Shown: in pieces, positions 1 to 12,844 of the stretch | Numbering within the stretch: the stretch's first letter is position 1 | How the letters are laid out: each line of letters opens with the position of its first letter | Source of the DNA: Patiria pectinifera | Taxonomy: Eukaryota; Echinodermata; Asteroidea; Valvatida; Asterinidae | Assembly (NCBI GenBank): GCA_029964075.1 | Contig: CM057135.1 | Span: 7,735,001-7,799,000 of the forward strand | DNA: 64,000 nucleotides | Direction of reading: 5' to 3' | Program-made: the position numbers and the translations under genes | Notes under the pieces: generated by a model | Told to the model about the DNA's origin: nothing | What the model saw: the letters and a program-made list of their open reading frames with translations, nothing else | The model's database searches: none

Positions 1-652
1 CGTATTGAAGATCTCTCCCACCGGCCGATGTGTCTAATTGCTTATAAACCAAAAGTCTAACCTCTTAAGAAATAAATATATATTGATATATATAAATCAT
101 GAATACGATACGGCCAATCGTTAAAGGGTATTCTAGATGGAATAAAGCCTCTCTGCGTGATTACATCCAGCGAGATATAATATACCGCACAATCGAAATG
201 CTTATCTTTCTCGAAAAGTCTACATCGACGGGATGAAAAACTACGAAGCTCAATTTAAAATATTGAGGAAAAAGACACTACATGAGCTCAAACAGATTGT
301 AGATGATTACGATCTAGAGTTTACACCGACGGGTTACAATGGTCGATTTTTGAAAAAAGATTTACTCTCAGCAATTCAAAATTCTACGCAACCCCAAGAT
401 TTTCAAGAGGCTGAGTTTAGAGCGACGAGGAGATTTAGAAACAACTTTAAATACTGGGAACTGATTCCTAGACTTTTTAACGACGATTTAGTCAAGTTTT
501 TTTATACGCACAAAGATCAAATTGTAAATAAAATCAAGTCGGAATTGAGAGAGCTAAGAGGTTTAAAAGTAGAACTTGTGATAAAAATAAGATACGAAAA
601 AACCAAACCAGATGGTACGATCGACACGATTGAAGCTATTCATTTTAGCGAT
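1..652 (+). pseudogene. N-terminal fragment of virus-type DNA polymerase B (fragment copy D)
   Basis: The first bases match the left end of copy B near 38852, so the window opens inside or at the left end of another copy of the same element. An open stretch from 233 to 676 matches the N-terminal part of the copy B polymerase (39085-39345, then the start of 39410-41104), with the same lysine-rich helix and the ATRRFRNNF block. The reading frame runs through the point where copy B carries a 2-bp deletion near 39343, so this fragment keeps the older state there. Similarity to copy B stops near 652 and unrelated sequence follows, so the exonuclease and polymerase domains are absent. The last residues before the stop at 676 are not viral. 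Confidence 0.8.
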
Positions 653-2190
653 TACACGGCAGTTTCACTTGCATAGCGCACACACAATAAAGTGTCTGTG
701 ATGCGTTAGTTTGGTATTTGTTAACTCGAATGCGCCTGTGACGTCACACAACATGGCGCTTTCCATGTTCGGAAAAAATGTGTCGATGTTCCGTCGAAAC
801 AAATGTCAAAAATAGACATTTGAAACAAATGTTTTACAATTATTACTGACAGAGGGTGACGAAGAGTGATATGTTCTTTCATAAAAAAATAAAAAAGGGT
901 GACAGATTATCTCACATTGTTTGTTTCGGTGAATTTTCGCTGAAATTTTTACTGTGCTCTGTGAATTTTATCGTGTAGCGAGGACTTAAGAACGATCCTT
1001 GAAGAAACGTTGATCCGGTGCTTCCGAAGATATCTTGATATTACTGCTATTATTCAGTAATTATTAAACACAAATCATACTTGTTCTTGGCTGGGACACA
1101 ATTGAAAACGAAATTCTAGGCGCTGAAAGTTACGCTACAATTCTGTGTTTCGCGGAGGATACGAACTTTGGATCGCTGGTTTACAATTTGTTATGCCGCT
1201 AGTACATTCAAACTGACGCGCGGGTACCAACCGGCCTGGCTCTGCATGCTTTGTGTGCGCTATATGAATTACGTACACGTACATGTACTGTGCGCATTAC
1301 GTACATGTACGTGTTTGAACCCAATGTATATGTACATTGTACATGTACATGATATTACGTACAGTCCGCGTTGACACCGCGGCCTCAAAACCCGTAAGAA
1401 TAACGCAATTTTCTATCACAAGAAACTTCAAGAATGCAAATAAAATACAAAAAAGAGTATCTTTAATACAAAGAAAGAACAGTCTGCTCTAGGCTGAAAT
1501 TCATTCTGGAACAATAAAAACAATCCCAAACTTTGCTACTGTACGTGTATGCACATGGAGGAATAAAGCACAATCCAAACATGAATTTGAGTTTAGTATG
1601 GGACACTAACCCCTACGAATATTCTGGAGGGTGTTGCTGAAAATAGACTCAAGCTTAAACAAAACAATACGAATTGTTGTTTTGCAAAGAACATTCTTTA
1701 TTTCACAACTAATTCACATCATTTAAAAACACTTTTCAGAGAGGTGAAGCTTTACAACAGCCATTCTTCACTATAAATTTTATACATGTAATGCAGGAAA
1801 TTTAAATTCTCTGAAACTAATCAGCAATACTCTTGAATTAGGATGATTAAATTTACTCTCACTGTCTCAACAAAGTGACATACATTATTGCATGAACTCA
1901 GCTTAGGAAATTAGGAAGGTTGAACATGTGATAAAACTATTGATAATCCAAAACAAGGAACATTTTGCAATTGATTTATAAAGGAATCGATTTAAATGTT
2001 TAATTTTATGAAAGCCAAGAGGTTAAGCATATTCACAGACCCGAAGACAATTCAGATTTTTTTTTTTTTTATTGAGTATTTTTTTTTTGACGGGTGGTTG
2101 CAGTTCAACTTCAGTGCATGTATATCTAAAGTAAGAGGTGTGACGATGAAAATTTCAGCTTTAAATGTTTTTCATTACACGTACGTATAT
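653..2190. other. Intergenic stretch without a recognisable gene
   Basis: No coding region is supported here. Between about 1269 and 1362 the sequence is a cluster of overlapping palindromes built on TACATGTA and ACGTACAT. Around 2058-2090 there are two T-rich runs. The segment separates the polymerase fragment at the left edge from the inverted-repeat structure that starts at 2191. Confidence 0.6.
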
Positions 2191-3149
2191 GGCGCACGGA
2201 CGGAGTCATTTATTTGCTCCATGATCGGTGCGATCATCGAGGGGTGATCGACCACCGGTCTCCGTACAGACGCATGGATTATGGATCGTGGATTTATCAT
2301 ATACCCCCATGGCCGACACAGGTTGTACCCTGCAAGTATGCTGCGGTGAGTGTTTGTTTATAACTTGGAAAACGCAACGTGCACAACACCCATAAACCCA
2401 ATAAAAATGACTTAAAAATAATTCTTCAAATAGACAATCGTACTCGTTTCAGTCTGATAAACGCAACATTCATTTTTACCATCTATCGCTGCTTTCTGCT
2501 TTCGAGCATTCGGAAATCCAATTACTTTTTGTATCGATCGGATTAACTTCGTAACAATACTAGTGCGCTGACTTGGCACGCGCCCTCTCCCGTCTATTGT
2601 TGGGGGATTATATAACACCACAGCTGTTCGTTCACAGGGACTAACGTATGAAACTCATATTTGGGCTAAGATTCAAACGTATCATAAAAATGGGGCCGTA
2701 TCATAAGTACGACGCCTCATAGGTCCGACGCCTTATAAGTCCGAAATTTCGGACTAATGGGGCGTCGGACTAATGAGGCATAACATTTATTTATTCCGCC
2801 TCATAGGTCCGACACCTTTATTTGGTTAGGGGATACGATTTTGTCGGATTGATGAGGCGTCGGACCTATGAGGCGTCGGACTTATGAGCGGACCCCATAA
2901 AAATATATATTTGTTCCATACCTTCTGTAATCTTACCCATAGAATAGGTCAAACTGTACCCAATTCCTTATACCCACACCTATTTCCTATTCATCTCATC
3001 CATTCATTAGGTCAGACTGTGCCAGAATTTCATAACCCCATTCATTCATATTTATATATCTACATATTTCCATATTTACATATTTATGTGACCTTTACAT
3101 ATTTCTATGCCCAATGTCAAAGTGTGTCAGACAGTCTACTTAAACTACT
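2191..3149 (+). repeat. Solo inverted terminal repeat of a Polinton-type non-autonomous element
   Basis: This block is the reverse complement of 5368-6342 and is collinear with 7857-8595, the two terminal repeats of the element at 5368-8595. It ends with AACTACT at 3149 and is followed by AAAACT (3150-3155), the reverse complement of that element's 6-bp target duplication AGTTTT. Its outer part is missing, since similarity begins abruptly at 2191. Small open frames in it (for example 2884-3177 and 2412-2621) occur identically in the other arm and look like non-coding repeat. Confidence 0.8.
2692..2896. mobile_element. hAT-like MITE, 205 bp, in the solo terminal repeat
   Basis: The insertion is flanked by a perfect 8-bp duplication ATAAAAAT (2684-2691 and 2897-2904). 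It has inverted ends GGGGCCGTATCATAAG and GGGGTCCGCTCATAAG (read from each side) and an interior of repeated TCCGACGCCTCAT units. The third terminal repeat at 7598-8595 lacks it, which gives a direct empty site. The 8-bp duplication is typical of hAT transposons; no transposase is present. Confidence 0.8.
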
Positions 3150-3357
3150 AAAACTTTTGCAATGGTCGTCCTTGTAACATCTTAAAAATCATACCCGTGG
3201 CTACGCACAAACCCGATATTGATACAGCCGAGGGATTAAAAAAACTTAAAAACGGTTTAATCGACGAACTGACATTTTCTATCAGCGGTGAAAAAGGACA
3301 GGTATTCAACAATTAGGGTCAGGGTATCATTATCGAGTTAGAGATTTTTTTAATTGA
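3150..3357 (+). pseudogene. C-terminal piece of the penton-like capsid gene (rearranged copy)
   Basis: This stretch matches the last 190 bp of the copy B gene at 51529-52695, including the DILKI(V)PV block and the final beta-rich segment. An in-frame TAG near 3314 replaces a lysine codon. The same piece, with the same stop, lies in inverted orientation at 5162-5361, so it is part of the duplicated arm. The 5' part of the gene lies beyond the inserted element, at 8596-9581 on the minus strand. Confidence 0.8.
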
Positions 3358-3359
3358 GC

Positions 3360-3998
3360 ATGAGTTTACAACCGAATATTTATCCCGATATTACGGGGGT
3401 GTAGGATAGCAACGAGACTAAAGTGTACAGACTTAAAAAGATTGAAGAGGTTCGATCTCTAATATTGAAAGAGAGAGACCACCGACGCACTTACAAACAA
3501 TTAAAGAGAATCATCGACACTATGAACTACGTAGAGCTAGGATTCGAAGGTTTGGGGGCTATAGCGGGAGCTGTCAGTATTCCCGCTCTCTTAGGAATCG
3601 TATCAGCCCCCGTTGGATTGGTGCTAGAAGGAACGTTTATAGGCGCTTTTGGTGTAGATATTCTGCTTAGAATCGCGTGTAAGCGATTATCCGCCAAGCT
3701 GAAAAAGCACGACCAGATTAAAATATTAGCGGACTCCAAACTTAGCACGATTAAAGAATACGTGTCTCAAGCCATCAACGACGGAGATATAGCCATCAAC
3801 GACGGATTATTGATTACGAGAGAGCTCGCAAAATTTAACGAGCTTAAGCAAAAAATTAGAACAAAGACCAGCACAAAGCTTTAAAAAATTAAAAACGATT
3901 CTGACTTTGAAAAAGAAGTTAAAAAACGGGTAGACGAACAGCTGACAAAAGAAAAAAAATCTCTTATCGAAAAACTTACAAGTTCGAATTCTCGGTAA
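3360..3998 (+). pseudogene. Decayed copy of the 218-aa membrane/coiled-coil protein gene
   Basis: The ATG at 3360 and the stop at 3996 match the start and end of the intact copy B gene (52721-53377). The frame is lost near 3405-3425 by an indel, is open from 3423 to 3884 and then has a TAA nonsense codon. The hydrophobic central hairpin (two membrane-length segments rich in A, G, V and L) and the following helical region are still recognisable. It keeps its usual neighbours: capsid-type gene upstream and TFIIB-like gene downstream in convergent orientation. Confidence 0.85.
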
Positions 3999-4012
3999 AT
4001 AAACTTTATGAA

Positions 4013-4505
4013 AGCGATCCACCGAGTTATACATCAAAACCATATAACCTACACAGGCATTACCGTCGGTCCCGCCTTTATTGTAGTGTTCATCGTATCT
4101 TTTTAAGGCTTTATCAAATTGATTTTGAGTCACTTTAAATAAATCTCTGACTCGTTCTTTGTCTAATCTAAAGACGTGATGATAACACGCCGCTATTAAT
4201 GATCTTTTGACGCATCCGTTTCCTCTTAATGTTTTGTAATGAACGAGCTCGTTATATTTATTTATCGTTTTTTTGGACGTCTTCTGATTCTTGCTCTGGA
4301 GACACGTCTAAAATCAGTTTCTTGACATTTTTCTTTTGATTATTCTTTACAAAAGACCAATTGATACGTTCTCCTTGCGCATTTTCTGCCGAAAAATCAA
4401 AGTAACGTGAGATGATGTCGCCGCAGGTTTTAGACATTAAGAATCCATTCTCGATGATAATCTGATAATAGCATTGATCTGTTTTATCAGATAGCCTAGG
4501 GTGTT
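4013..4505 (-). pseudogene. Decayed TFIIB-like factor gene
   Basis: Read on the minus strand, this matches the intact copy B gene at 53406-53897. The zinc-ribbon region (about 4405-4480) and the helical repeat-like C-terminal part (about 4030-4240) are recognisable. The frame is broken by indels around 4270-4310, and the start codon is not preserved near 4505. Convergent placement against the 218-aa gene is as in copy B. Confidence 0.75.
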
Positions 4506-5161
4506 AACTCTGAAAAAGATTAATTTATTATAAATGATTTATTTTTATAAATATTTATTTTTTAAGTGATTTTTTTTTTTTTTTTTTATATTCTACAATT
4601 GGCGCTCCATACTTTTAACGTTATTTGTATACACTACATACATCGGCGCTCAACACCTTTTTGCGTGTGACTCGGTCACCTTCACCTTTCATACCTTAAA
4701 AATAAATCTGACAAATTTAATTTCGTACAAAAGGTCACCTTTGCCAGACTTTTCACACAAAAGATGGCCTCGTGCAGTTCTGCAAAACAGGTTGACTCAT
4801 TGTTCTTAGTCTTTTGTTCCGCGTTTTTCACCGTCACTGCTCTAGGCCTATGTGTCAGCATTCTATTGATAGCTCGTATATATACATGTATCCTACACCG
4901 CAATTAGGGAGCGGTTATTTTGCGCGTAGGCCTCAACCAATCGACATTGCTGTGATGTTCTTATACTACAACTCTTGGTTTTGCAAAAACTCCAGAGCAA
5001 CCCATAGATATTTAATAACATCTTACATGTAAAAGGTAGGTTTGCTGTATTTTTACAATTTGTATATATATGATGTGTAAAAACAACTGTTCATGATAAA
5101 CAGCAATATAAACAGCCGACAAAAAGTTGTCTTAATACTTTTATTAATAAAACGATTTTAA
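4506..5161. other. Viral element end and unassigned sequence
   Basis: After the TFIIB-like pseudogene there is AT-rich sequence with a run of T (about 4569-4589), followed by about 550 bp in which I see no supported gene. The region contains simple AT-rich blocks near 5041-5160 and ends at the inner boundary of the right palindrome arm. Confidence 0.5.
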
Positions 5162-5361
5162 AATTAAAAAAATCTCTAACTCGATAATGATACCCTGACC
5201 CTAATTGTTGAATACCTGTCCTTTTTCACCGCTGATAGAAAATGTCAGTTCGTCGATTAAACCGTTTTTAAGTTTTTTTAATCCCTCGGCTGTATCAATA
5301 TCGGGTTTGTGCGTAGCCACGGGTATGATTTTTAAGATGTTACAAGGACGACCATTGCAAA
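5162..5361 (-). pseudogene. C-terminal piece of the penton-like capsid gene (copy A)
   Basis: On the minus strand this continues the capsid-type gene whose 5' part is at 8596-9581; the two parts are separated by the inserted element at 5368-8595. It carries the same in-frame TAG as the duplicate at 3150-3357, so the nonsense mutation predates the inverted duplication. The 6-bp AGTTTT at 5362-5367 is the insertion-site duplication. Confidence 0.8.
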
Positions 5362-5620
5362 AGTTTTAGTAGTTTAAGTAGACTGTCTGACACACTTTGA
5401 CATTGGGCATAGAAATATGTAAAGGTCACATAAATATGTAAATATGGAAATATGTAGATATATAAATATGAATGAATGGGGTTATGAAATTCTGGCACAG
5501 TCTGACCTAATGAATGGATGAGATGAATAGGAAATAGGTGTGGGTATAAGGAATTGGGTACAGTTTGACCTATTCTATGGGTAAGATTACAGAAGGTATG
5601 GAACAAATATATATTTTTAT

Positions 5621-5841
5621 GGGGTCCGCTCATAAGTCCGACGCCTCATAGGTCCGACGCCTCATCAATCCGACAAAATCGTATCCCCTAACCAAATAAA
5701 GGTGTCGGACTTATGAGGCGTCGGACCTATGAGGCGGAATAAATAAATGTTATGCCTCATTAGTCCGACGCCCCATTAGTCCGAAATTTCGGACTTATAA
5801 GGCGTCGGACCTATGAGGCGTCGTACTTATGATACGGCCCC
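5621..5841. mobile_element. hAT-like MITE, 221 bp, in the 5' terminal repeat
   Basis: This is the inverted counterpart of 2692-2896, flanked by the 8-bp duplication ATTTTTAT. It carries one extra 16-bp unit (TTATGAGGCGTCGGAC) compared with the left-arm copy. Confidence 0.8.
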
Positions 5842-6708
5842 ATTTTTATGATACGTTTGAATCTTAGCCCAAATATGAGTTTCATACGTTAGTCCCTGTG
5901 AACGAACAGCTGTGGTGTTATATAATCCCCCAACAATAGACGGGAGAGGGCGCGTGCCAAGTCAGCGCACTAGTATTGTTACGAAGTTAATCCGATCGAT
6001 ACAAAAAGTAATTGGATTTCCGAATGCTCGAAAGCAGAAAGCAGCGATAGATGGTAAAAATGAATGTTGCGTTTATCAGACTGAAACGAGTACGATTGTC
6101 TATTTGAAGAATTATTTTTAAGTCATTTTTATTGGGTTTATGGGTGTTGTGCACGTTGCGTTTTCCAAGTTATAAACAAACACTCACCGCAGCATACTTG
6201 CAGGGTACAACCTGTGTCGGCCATGGGGGTATATGATAAATCCACGATCCATAATCCATGCGTCTGTACGGAGACCGGTGGTCGATCACCCCTCGATGAT
6301 CGCACCGATCATGGAGCAAATAAATGACTCCGTCCGTGCGCCTATATTCCTTTTGTTAATCGATACAATACAATGGCACTCTTCTACACTGCCACCAGAA
6401 TCATCCAAGTAAAAATATATGTCTGTGCGCGGTGATCGTAGAAAGGGGAAGGTTTAGGCATCAGCGAGAGCAATTGCTAGTACACATGCACACTACTGTA
6501 TACATTATGGCCATCCGATCAGATAGCGCTCAAGTTTTCTTAATCCGTGACGGCTAAATTATCGATTAGGCTCTATAGTCTGCAGAGGTGCGTACAATAC
6601 TAGTTCTGAATTAGAAGACAATGCTACATTCCAAGACTGGTTGGAAGAGTCCAAGAAGCGACTCGTGAAATCTGGAGCGAAAAACATGAAAAGTACATCA
6701 ACGAGGGT

Positions 6709-6987
6709 ATGGGTGAAGATCAGGCCAAGGAAAAGGCCGATAGAAAGACCCTCTGGGCAGTCAAGCAAATCTTTTTTGACAAGTACAAAGATTTTCTGTC
6801 AAGCTACCTACATGTGAAAGATAACGATACTCATCAAGATATTGTGGACAATCTCGAAGAAAAAATATATAAGGGCATTTGCGTACAAAAGGCTCTCGGC
6901 AGAATTATGCCTAAACACCAGATGAAATTTGACGGACTGTTCCATGAAGATGAAGAATACGTCAGCGAGGAAGACAGTGACGGTTAA
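6709..6987 (+). CDS. Hypothetical 92-aa protein inside the Polinton-type element
   Basis: This is the only plausible gene in the interior of the foldback element. It is charged and helical, with a lysine-rich start, the segment FFDKYKDFLSSYLHVKDND and a strongly acidic tail (HEDEEYVSEEDSDG). In-frame sequence continues upstream without a stop to about 6610, and a neighbouring frame between 6602 and 6690 also reads as protein-like, so the gene may originally have been longer and may carry a frameshift. Possible AATAAA signals lie downstream near 7046 and 7080. I do not recognise the family and assign no function. Confidence 0.4.
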   Translation: MGEDQAKEKADRKTLWAVKQIFFDKYKDFLSSYLHVKDNDTHQDIVDNLEEKIYKGICVQKALGRIMPKHQMKFDGLFHEDEEYVSEEDSDG

Positions 6988-8595
6988 AGACTAGTCAACA
7001 TTACAATGACGATATAATTGCGAAGAAATACATTGGGACAGACAAATAAAAACACGAGTGTTTTAATGAAAAATGATGTCAATAAAGCAATAATGTCATA
7101 ACGTAAATACTTTCTGCAGTTGTATTTGTCTTTGTTTGTGTTGTCTTATCAATCGGAAAAGCCTACTCTCAGTCATAAAATTAGCGCTTGGACACGCCCT
7201 CTAAATAACCCCCGTAAAATGGTCGTAAATGAAACAGTCATCCTCGATTTTGTAAACAAATCCGGCACGGAGGTACAACTAGGGTTCGGTGCATTCCTAT
7301 ACAGACAGCTTTAAAGGGGCACCATTTTTCCCGTCGAACGCCAATCCCCCCAACACCCCCCCCCCCAAAGTGGTTTCTCACACGTCCGCAAAAAGACGAC
7401 CACGTTTACGATTGAATTTTTAACTATGGATAGGCTATAGCTTGGTTTTGGGGTCGTTCTAGTACGAAATATTACAAAATGCACAATGATGGGGTGTTAT
7501 TCCAATACACAATCGGGCACTTTCCAGGCTGTAGTTCCCTTTAAAAACCACATGCCCGCAAGTTTTGTTATGGCTTTAAACCACTGAATCCATTCCTTAT
7601 TGTACGCGCCTCTGCAGACTATAGAGCCTAATCGATAATTTAGCCGTCACGGATTAAGAAAACTTGAGCGCTAACTGATCGGATGGCCGTAATGTATACA
7701 GTAGTGTGCATGTGTACTAGCAATTGCTCTCGCTGATGCCAAAACCTTCCCTTTTCTACGATCACCGCGCACAGACATATATTTTTACTTGGATGATTCT
7801 GGTGGCAGTGTAGAAGAGTGCCATTGGTATTGTATCGATTAACAAGAGGAATATAGGCGCACAGACGGAGTCATTTATTTGCTCCATGATCGGTGCGATC
7901 ATCGAGGGGTGATCGACCACCGGTCTCCGTACAGACGCATGGATTATGGATCGTGGATTTATCATATACCCCCATGGTCGACACAGGTTGTACCCTGCAA
8001 GTATGCTGCGGTGAGTGTTTGTTTATAACTTGGAAAACGCAACGTGCACAACACCAATAAACCCAATAAAAATGACTTAAAAATAATTCTTCAAATAGAC
8101 AATCGTACTCGCTTTAGTCTGATAAACGCAAAATTCATTTTTGCCATCTATCACTGTTTTCTGCTTTCGAGCATTCGGAAATCCAATTACTTTTTGTATC
8201 GATCGGATTAACTTCGTAACAATACTAGTGCACGCGCCCTCTTCCGTCTATTGTTGGGGGATTTAAGATCCGACCAGCTGTTCGTTCACAGGGACTAACG
8301 TATGAAACTCATATTCGGGCTAAGATCCAATTGTACCATAAAAATATATATATTTTTTTTCCATACCTTATGCAATCTTTCCCTTAGAATAGGTCAAACT
8401 GTACCCGGTTCCTTATACCCACACCTATTCCCTATTCATCTCATCCATTCATTAGGTCAAACTGTGCCCAGAATTTCATAACCCCATTTATTCATATTTA
8501 TATATCTATATATTTACATATTTACATATTTATGTGACCTTTACATATTTCTATGCCCAAGGTCAAACCGTACCAGACAGACTACCTCAACTACT

Positions 8596-9581
8596 AGTTT
8601 TCACTCGTAATTAATTGCGGGCAGCGAATAAACAAAAATTTAAACGGATTAACGTCGTAAGACCCCGTATACACCACTTTGGGTACTAGTCTTCCTCTGG
8701 GTAAATTGAGTAATTGAGATAATTTTGTGTTCAAGCGCAATTTGAGATTCACGTCGGTTATCACCAACTTCACCTTTTTAGATTCTCTAAATATTCGAAA
8801 ACGTACCCCAGGTATAGAATTTAAAATGAAATCGAACCAATCGACATCGTACCACCCCGATGGTATGATGGCCGAACCGATACTTCCGAGTGGTAACGGC
8901 TCTAAATGACTCGGAGGAATAAAATCTAAATCATCACCCGTCACGATAAGACTTCCTCTTATAATCACCCCTGCTTCTCTACCATCTCTCAACTCGCTCA
9001 ATTCGCTCGTACCCATTTCTCCTTCAATAAACTTTAAAGCCAATTCCTCACCCTCAAAGATTTTTCTTTCCTCTAAAATAATATTCTTATTAAACATTGA
9101 AGCGTATTAAGTTCTCATTCAGTTTTTGGTATTTCTGAAGACATGGCGGCTAAAATCAACTCTCGCCGTTCAGCTATTAGAGCTCTTTTTCTTTTGCTCG
9201 ATTCTCAAACGGATTCTAGTCTATTGTCTACTTACGCTTTTATAAGATTGTTTATATTTTTTTGTAAAACATTTTCGTCGTTAAATAAATAGTCATAGGG
9301 TATGTCGGGTAACAATCGCTCTATAAAATCTCTATATCCGGCGATCTTATATGTACATCTGAAAGAAACTCCGCGGGTATGGGGGGAGGTTTATCTGTGG
9401 TAAACACTGGTCTCCCGTCTATTTGCTTAAACCAATCAATCTCCGTGGCGCTGGAAATATTACAATATCCGGCGTGAAACAACACCCTTTTTATGCGTAC
9501 AGATTTTTAACCGTTTAGATTATCTACAACGTCTTCTTATTTAAACGTCTGCTCATTTTGAAACAAGTGAAACGAATGCAT
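8596..9581 (-). pseudogene. 5' part of the penton-like capsid gene (copy A)
   Basis: On the minus strand the ATG at 9579-9581 and the first codons match copy B (51529) and copy C (63478). An open segment from 9097 to 8594 covers the beta-rich central domain, including the WYDVDWFDFILN and GRLVPKVVYTGSYDVNPFKF blocks. Between 9100 and 9540 the frame is disrupted. This N-terminal variable region matches copy C rather than copy B. The gene ends at 8596 where the Polinton-type element is inserted and continues at 5361-5162. Confidence 0.85.
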
Positions 9582-9621
9582 TTATTTTAAAGCCTTTTTA
9601 TATTAAAACTGAAACTACATA

Positions 9622-10154
9622 ATGCGTGACTTCATGTTAAAAAAAGAGGAGAAACAATCGATAGCTGATACGGTAAGAAGACAAGTAAATCAAATGTAGC
9701 CAAGGCAACCGAACTAACGCATCAAGCTTCATCCCAGGCAAAGTTTTTAAACAGCACTAAACCCAGTGAACTCGAGGTCATAGTTAATAATACCAACGGG
9801 TTTTTAACCTTGTTTCCCGACTTAACCTCTGACTATAAATTACCTCACGTTGAGACGGACGAGGATGTTGATCATTGGAAATCACACCCCATGTCGTTTT
9901 ATCAAAATCAGTTAAATTTTAAATCAGTTGGATTCGATCTTTTAAACGCGAGCACCAAGTACGTTTGGGCCATCTTTAACTTTCCTTTATATTTTACGAT
10001 CAGAAAGATCCTGTACGACCTTGCCGCTCCTTTACCGGGAGATGATGCATTTAACGCTCTAGACAACAATTATAATCACAGAGCATTTACCGATATTTAC
10101 CGAATGTTAGCTATCGTTGGCATTGGTATTTTGGCCTACGAGGCAACGCGATAA
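9622..10154 (+). pseudogene. Internally deleted copy of the 470-aa tailed protein gene (copy A)
   Basis: The start lies divergent from the capsid-type gene, as in copies B and C. Frameshifts near 9680 break the N-terminus, after which 9810-10154 is open. It retains the conserved FYQNQLNF and YVWAIFNF blocks. A large deletion then joins the end of this domain straight to the C-terminal membrane anchor and the final YEATR residues, removing the variable region, the long central domain and the proline-threonine linker. Confidence 0.85.
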
Positions 10155-10167
10155 GTCACACTCTAAT

Positions 10168-11623
<1,456 letters not shown>

Positions 11624-11641
11624 TTTATTTAATAAACTTAT

Positions 11642-11905
11642 TTAAATCACACCCACTTGACGATAGTGCCCGGTAGTATACACTGGGTCACCAACCAATG
11701 TTGCGTGGCTAGAGCAGAGGTACACTTCGGGATCTGTTTGAATCCACTTTTTTTCGATGTACGTTTTGTTTTTAAAGACGGTGGGGCAAATGATGACTAT
11801 AGCTTCAAATGTATTTCGATAGTCTGACTCTAACAGATCCAAAATCCATTTCGTTTTACCCGAATTTGTTTTGCCGACGAATAAAGCGCAATGCGGCTGC
11901 GCCAT
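11642..11905 (-). pseudogene. Packaging ATPase N-terminus fused by deletion to the end of gene Y (copy A)
   Basis: The first 64 or so codons match the copy B ATPase (45664-46269), including the P-loop GKTNSGKT. At about 11712 the sequence jumps to the last 65 bp of gene Y (compare 48645-48710), out of frame. A single deletion therefore removed the Walker B half of the ATPase, the 32-aa peptide, the 192-aa gene, gene X and most of gene Y. Confidence 0.85.
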
Positions 11906-11911
11906 TTTAAC

Positions 11912-12821
11912 TTAACAGTATCGGCTTTCGGTATCGCTGTCTCCAAAGAACTTGCTAATTTCATTCCAGTGTTGATACTGAATCATGCCTTGACTGTAGA
12001 GTTGATTGGGTTTACCTTCTACGGTCACCGATGTTTTGGTTAGTTTTGGATTGTGAAATCGCTGTTGATTTTTGACCGCGGAATCTTTAAACAAAAACAA
12101 AATACCGTTGAGACTCCTGATGGGTTGATTGACGCTGACGTTCCAAAGCGTGTCCGATTTGTTGACGGATCTAACATCGAGCGAGTGGATTTTATCAAAC
12201 AGGTATTGCATTAAACCCCGGTGTTTATTTCTGACGGTGATAGCTAGGTCTCTGTTGGTCGCCACTTCGTATTCGAGATTCAAGTCTGAGATAGAATACA
12301 TCGCCGACGTATCTGTACTGTTGACGTCTTTTTCGTGATCGTTAAACTTTATCTCGTACGTCAGAGGTTGTTTTAAACCGCTGGGATAAAAAGCGTGATG
12401 CGAAGTCAGTATGTCAATGTCTAGGGGAATCTGTTACCATGGGCATCCGCGATAGCTTTATCTTTACCGTTGTTGGCGCCCGCGTTAGCATCATTTGCCC
12501 CCGTTCCGAATTTAGACACTTTTTTTGCTAAGCCCGAGTACGCCATGTTTCGAGTCGTCGAGCTCTTGAGCCAATTGTCTTCAAAGTTGTGGTTCTGTTG
12601 TCGTCGCTTCCACCTTCGAGTCCTAAAGAGAAAGCTAGTTTACAAGTGACGAGTACGATCACATCGTCTACACCCAATTGAGGAAACTTGACCCTCAGCG
12701 TTTGCCCCGCCGATATACTACTAGGATTGTGGGTGATGACCACCTCCTTTCTCTCACCCTTGATAGATCTGGGTATTTTTAATAGCCTGCTGGGGTCGAG
12801 CTTTTTTCCATACGCATTCAT
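11912..12821 (-). pseudogene. Decayed major capsid protein gene (copy A)
   Basis: This is the minus-strand counterpart of 44394-45662. The start at 12821 and the first 80 codons are clear, followed by a deletion and frameshift around 12590-12620, another break near 12430 and an open block 12301-11912. The C-terminal 90 residues are deleted, and the next gene (ATPase) starts only 6 bp on. Confidence 0.85.
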
Positions 12822-12844
12822 TGTATTTATAAAGAGTTTTAAAT

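Larger units (their letters stand above)
2191..6342. repeat. Large palindrome: arms 2191-3355 and 5162-6342 around a 1.8-kb viral core
   Basis: The two arms are nearly exact reverse complements: predicted peptides from both arms are identical. They differ by one 16-bp unit inside the hAT-like MITE (205 bp left, 221 bp right) and by a few point changes. Each arm contains the terminal repeat of the Polinton-type element plus about 190 bp of the capsid-type gene into which that element inserted. The spacer 3356-5161 holds the 218-aa and TFIIB-like pseudogenes. Confidence 0.85.
5368..8595. mobile_element. Non-autonomous Polinton-type element with about 1-kb inverted terminal repeats
   Basis: The element begins with AGTAGTTTAAG and ends with the inverse CTCAACTACT. 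It is flanked by a perfect 6-bp duplication AGTTTT (5362-5367 and 8596-8601). Its terminal repeats run 5368-6600 (including a 221-bp hAT-like MITE) and 7598-8595. The intact gene in copy B (52490-52510) shows the empty target. A 5'-AG terminus, long terminal repeats and 6-bp duplications are the known signature of Polinton/Maverick elements, so I infer a deletion derivative of such an element. The unique 1-kb interior (6601-7597) has no polymerase, integrase or capsid gene and only one small open frame. It belongs to a family different from the viral copies it interrupts. Confidence 0.7.

Noticed and set aside
2884..3177. 97-aa and 69-aa open frames identical in both palindrome arms
   Set aside because: They lie in terminal repeat sequence of the Polinton-type element and are broken or absent in the third repeat copy (8341-8590); identity reflects arm duplication rather than coding constraint.
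4814..5032. 72-aa plus-strand open frame between the TFIIB-like pseudogene and the right arm
   Set aside because: It has no recognisable features or second copy to test conservation, and its length is within chance expectation.
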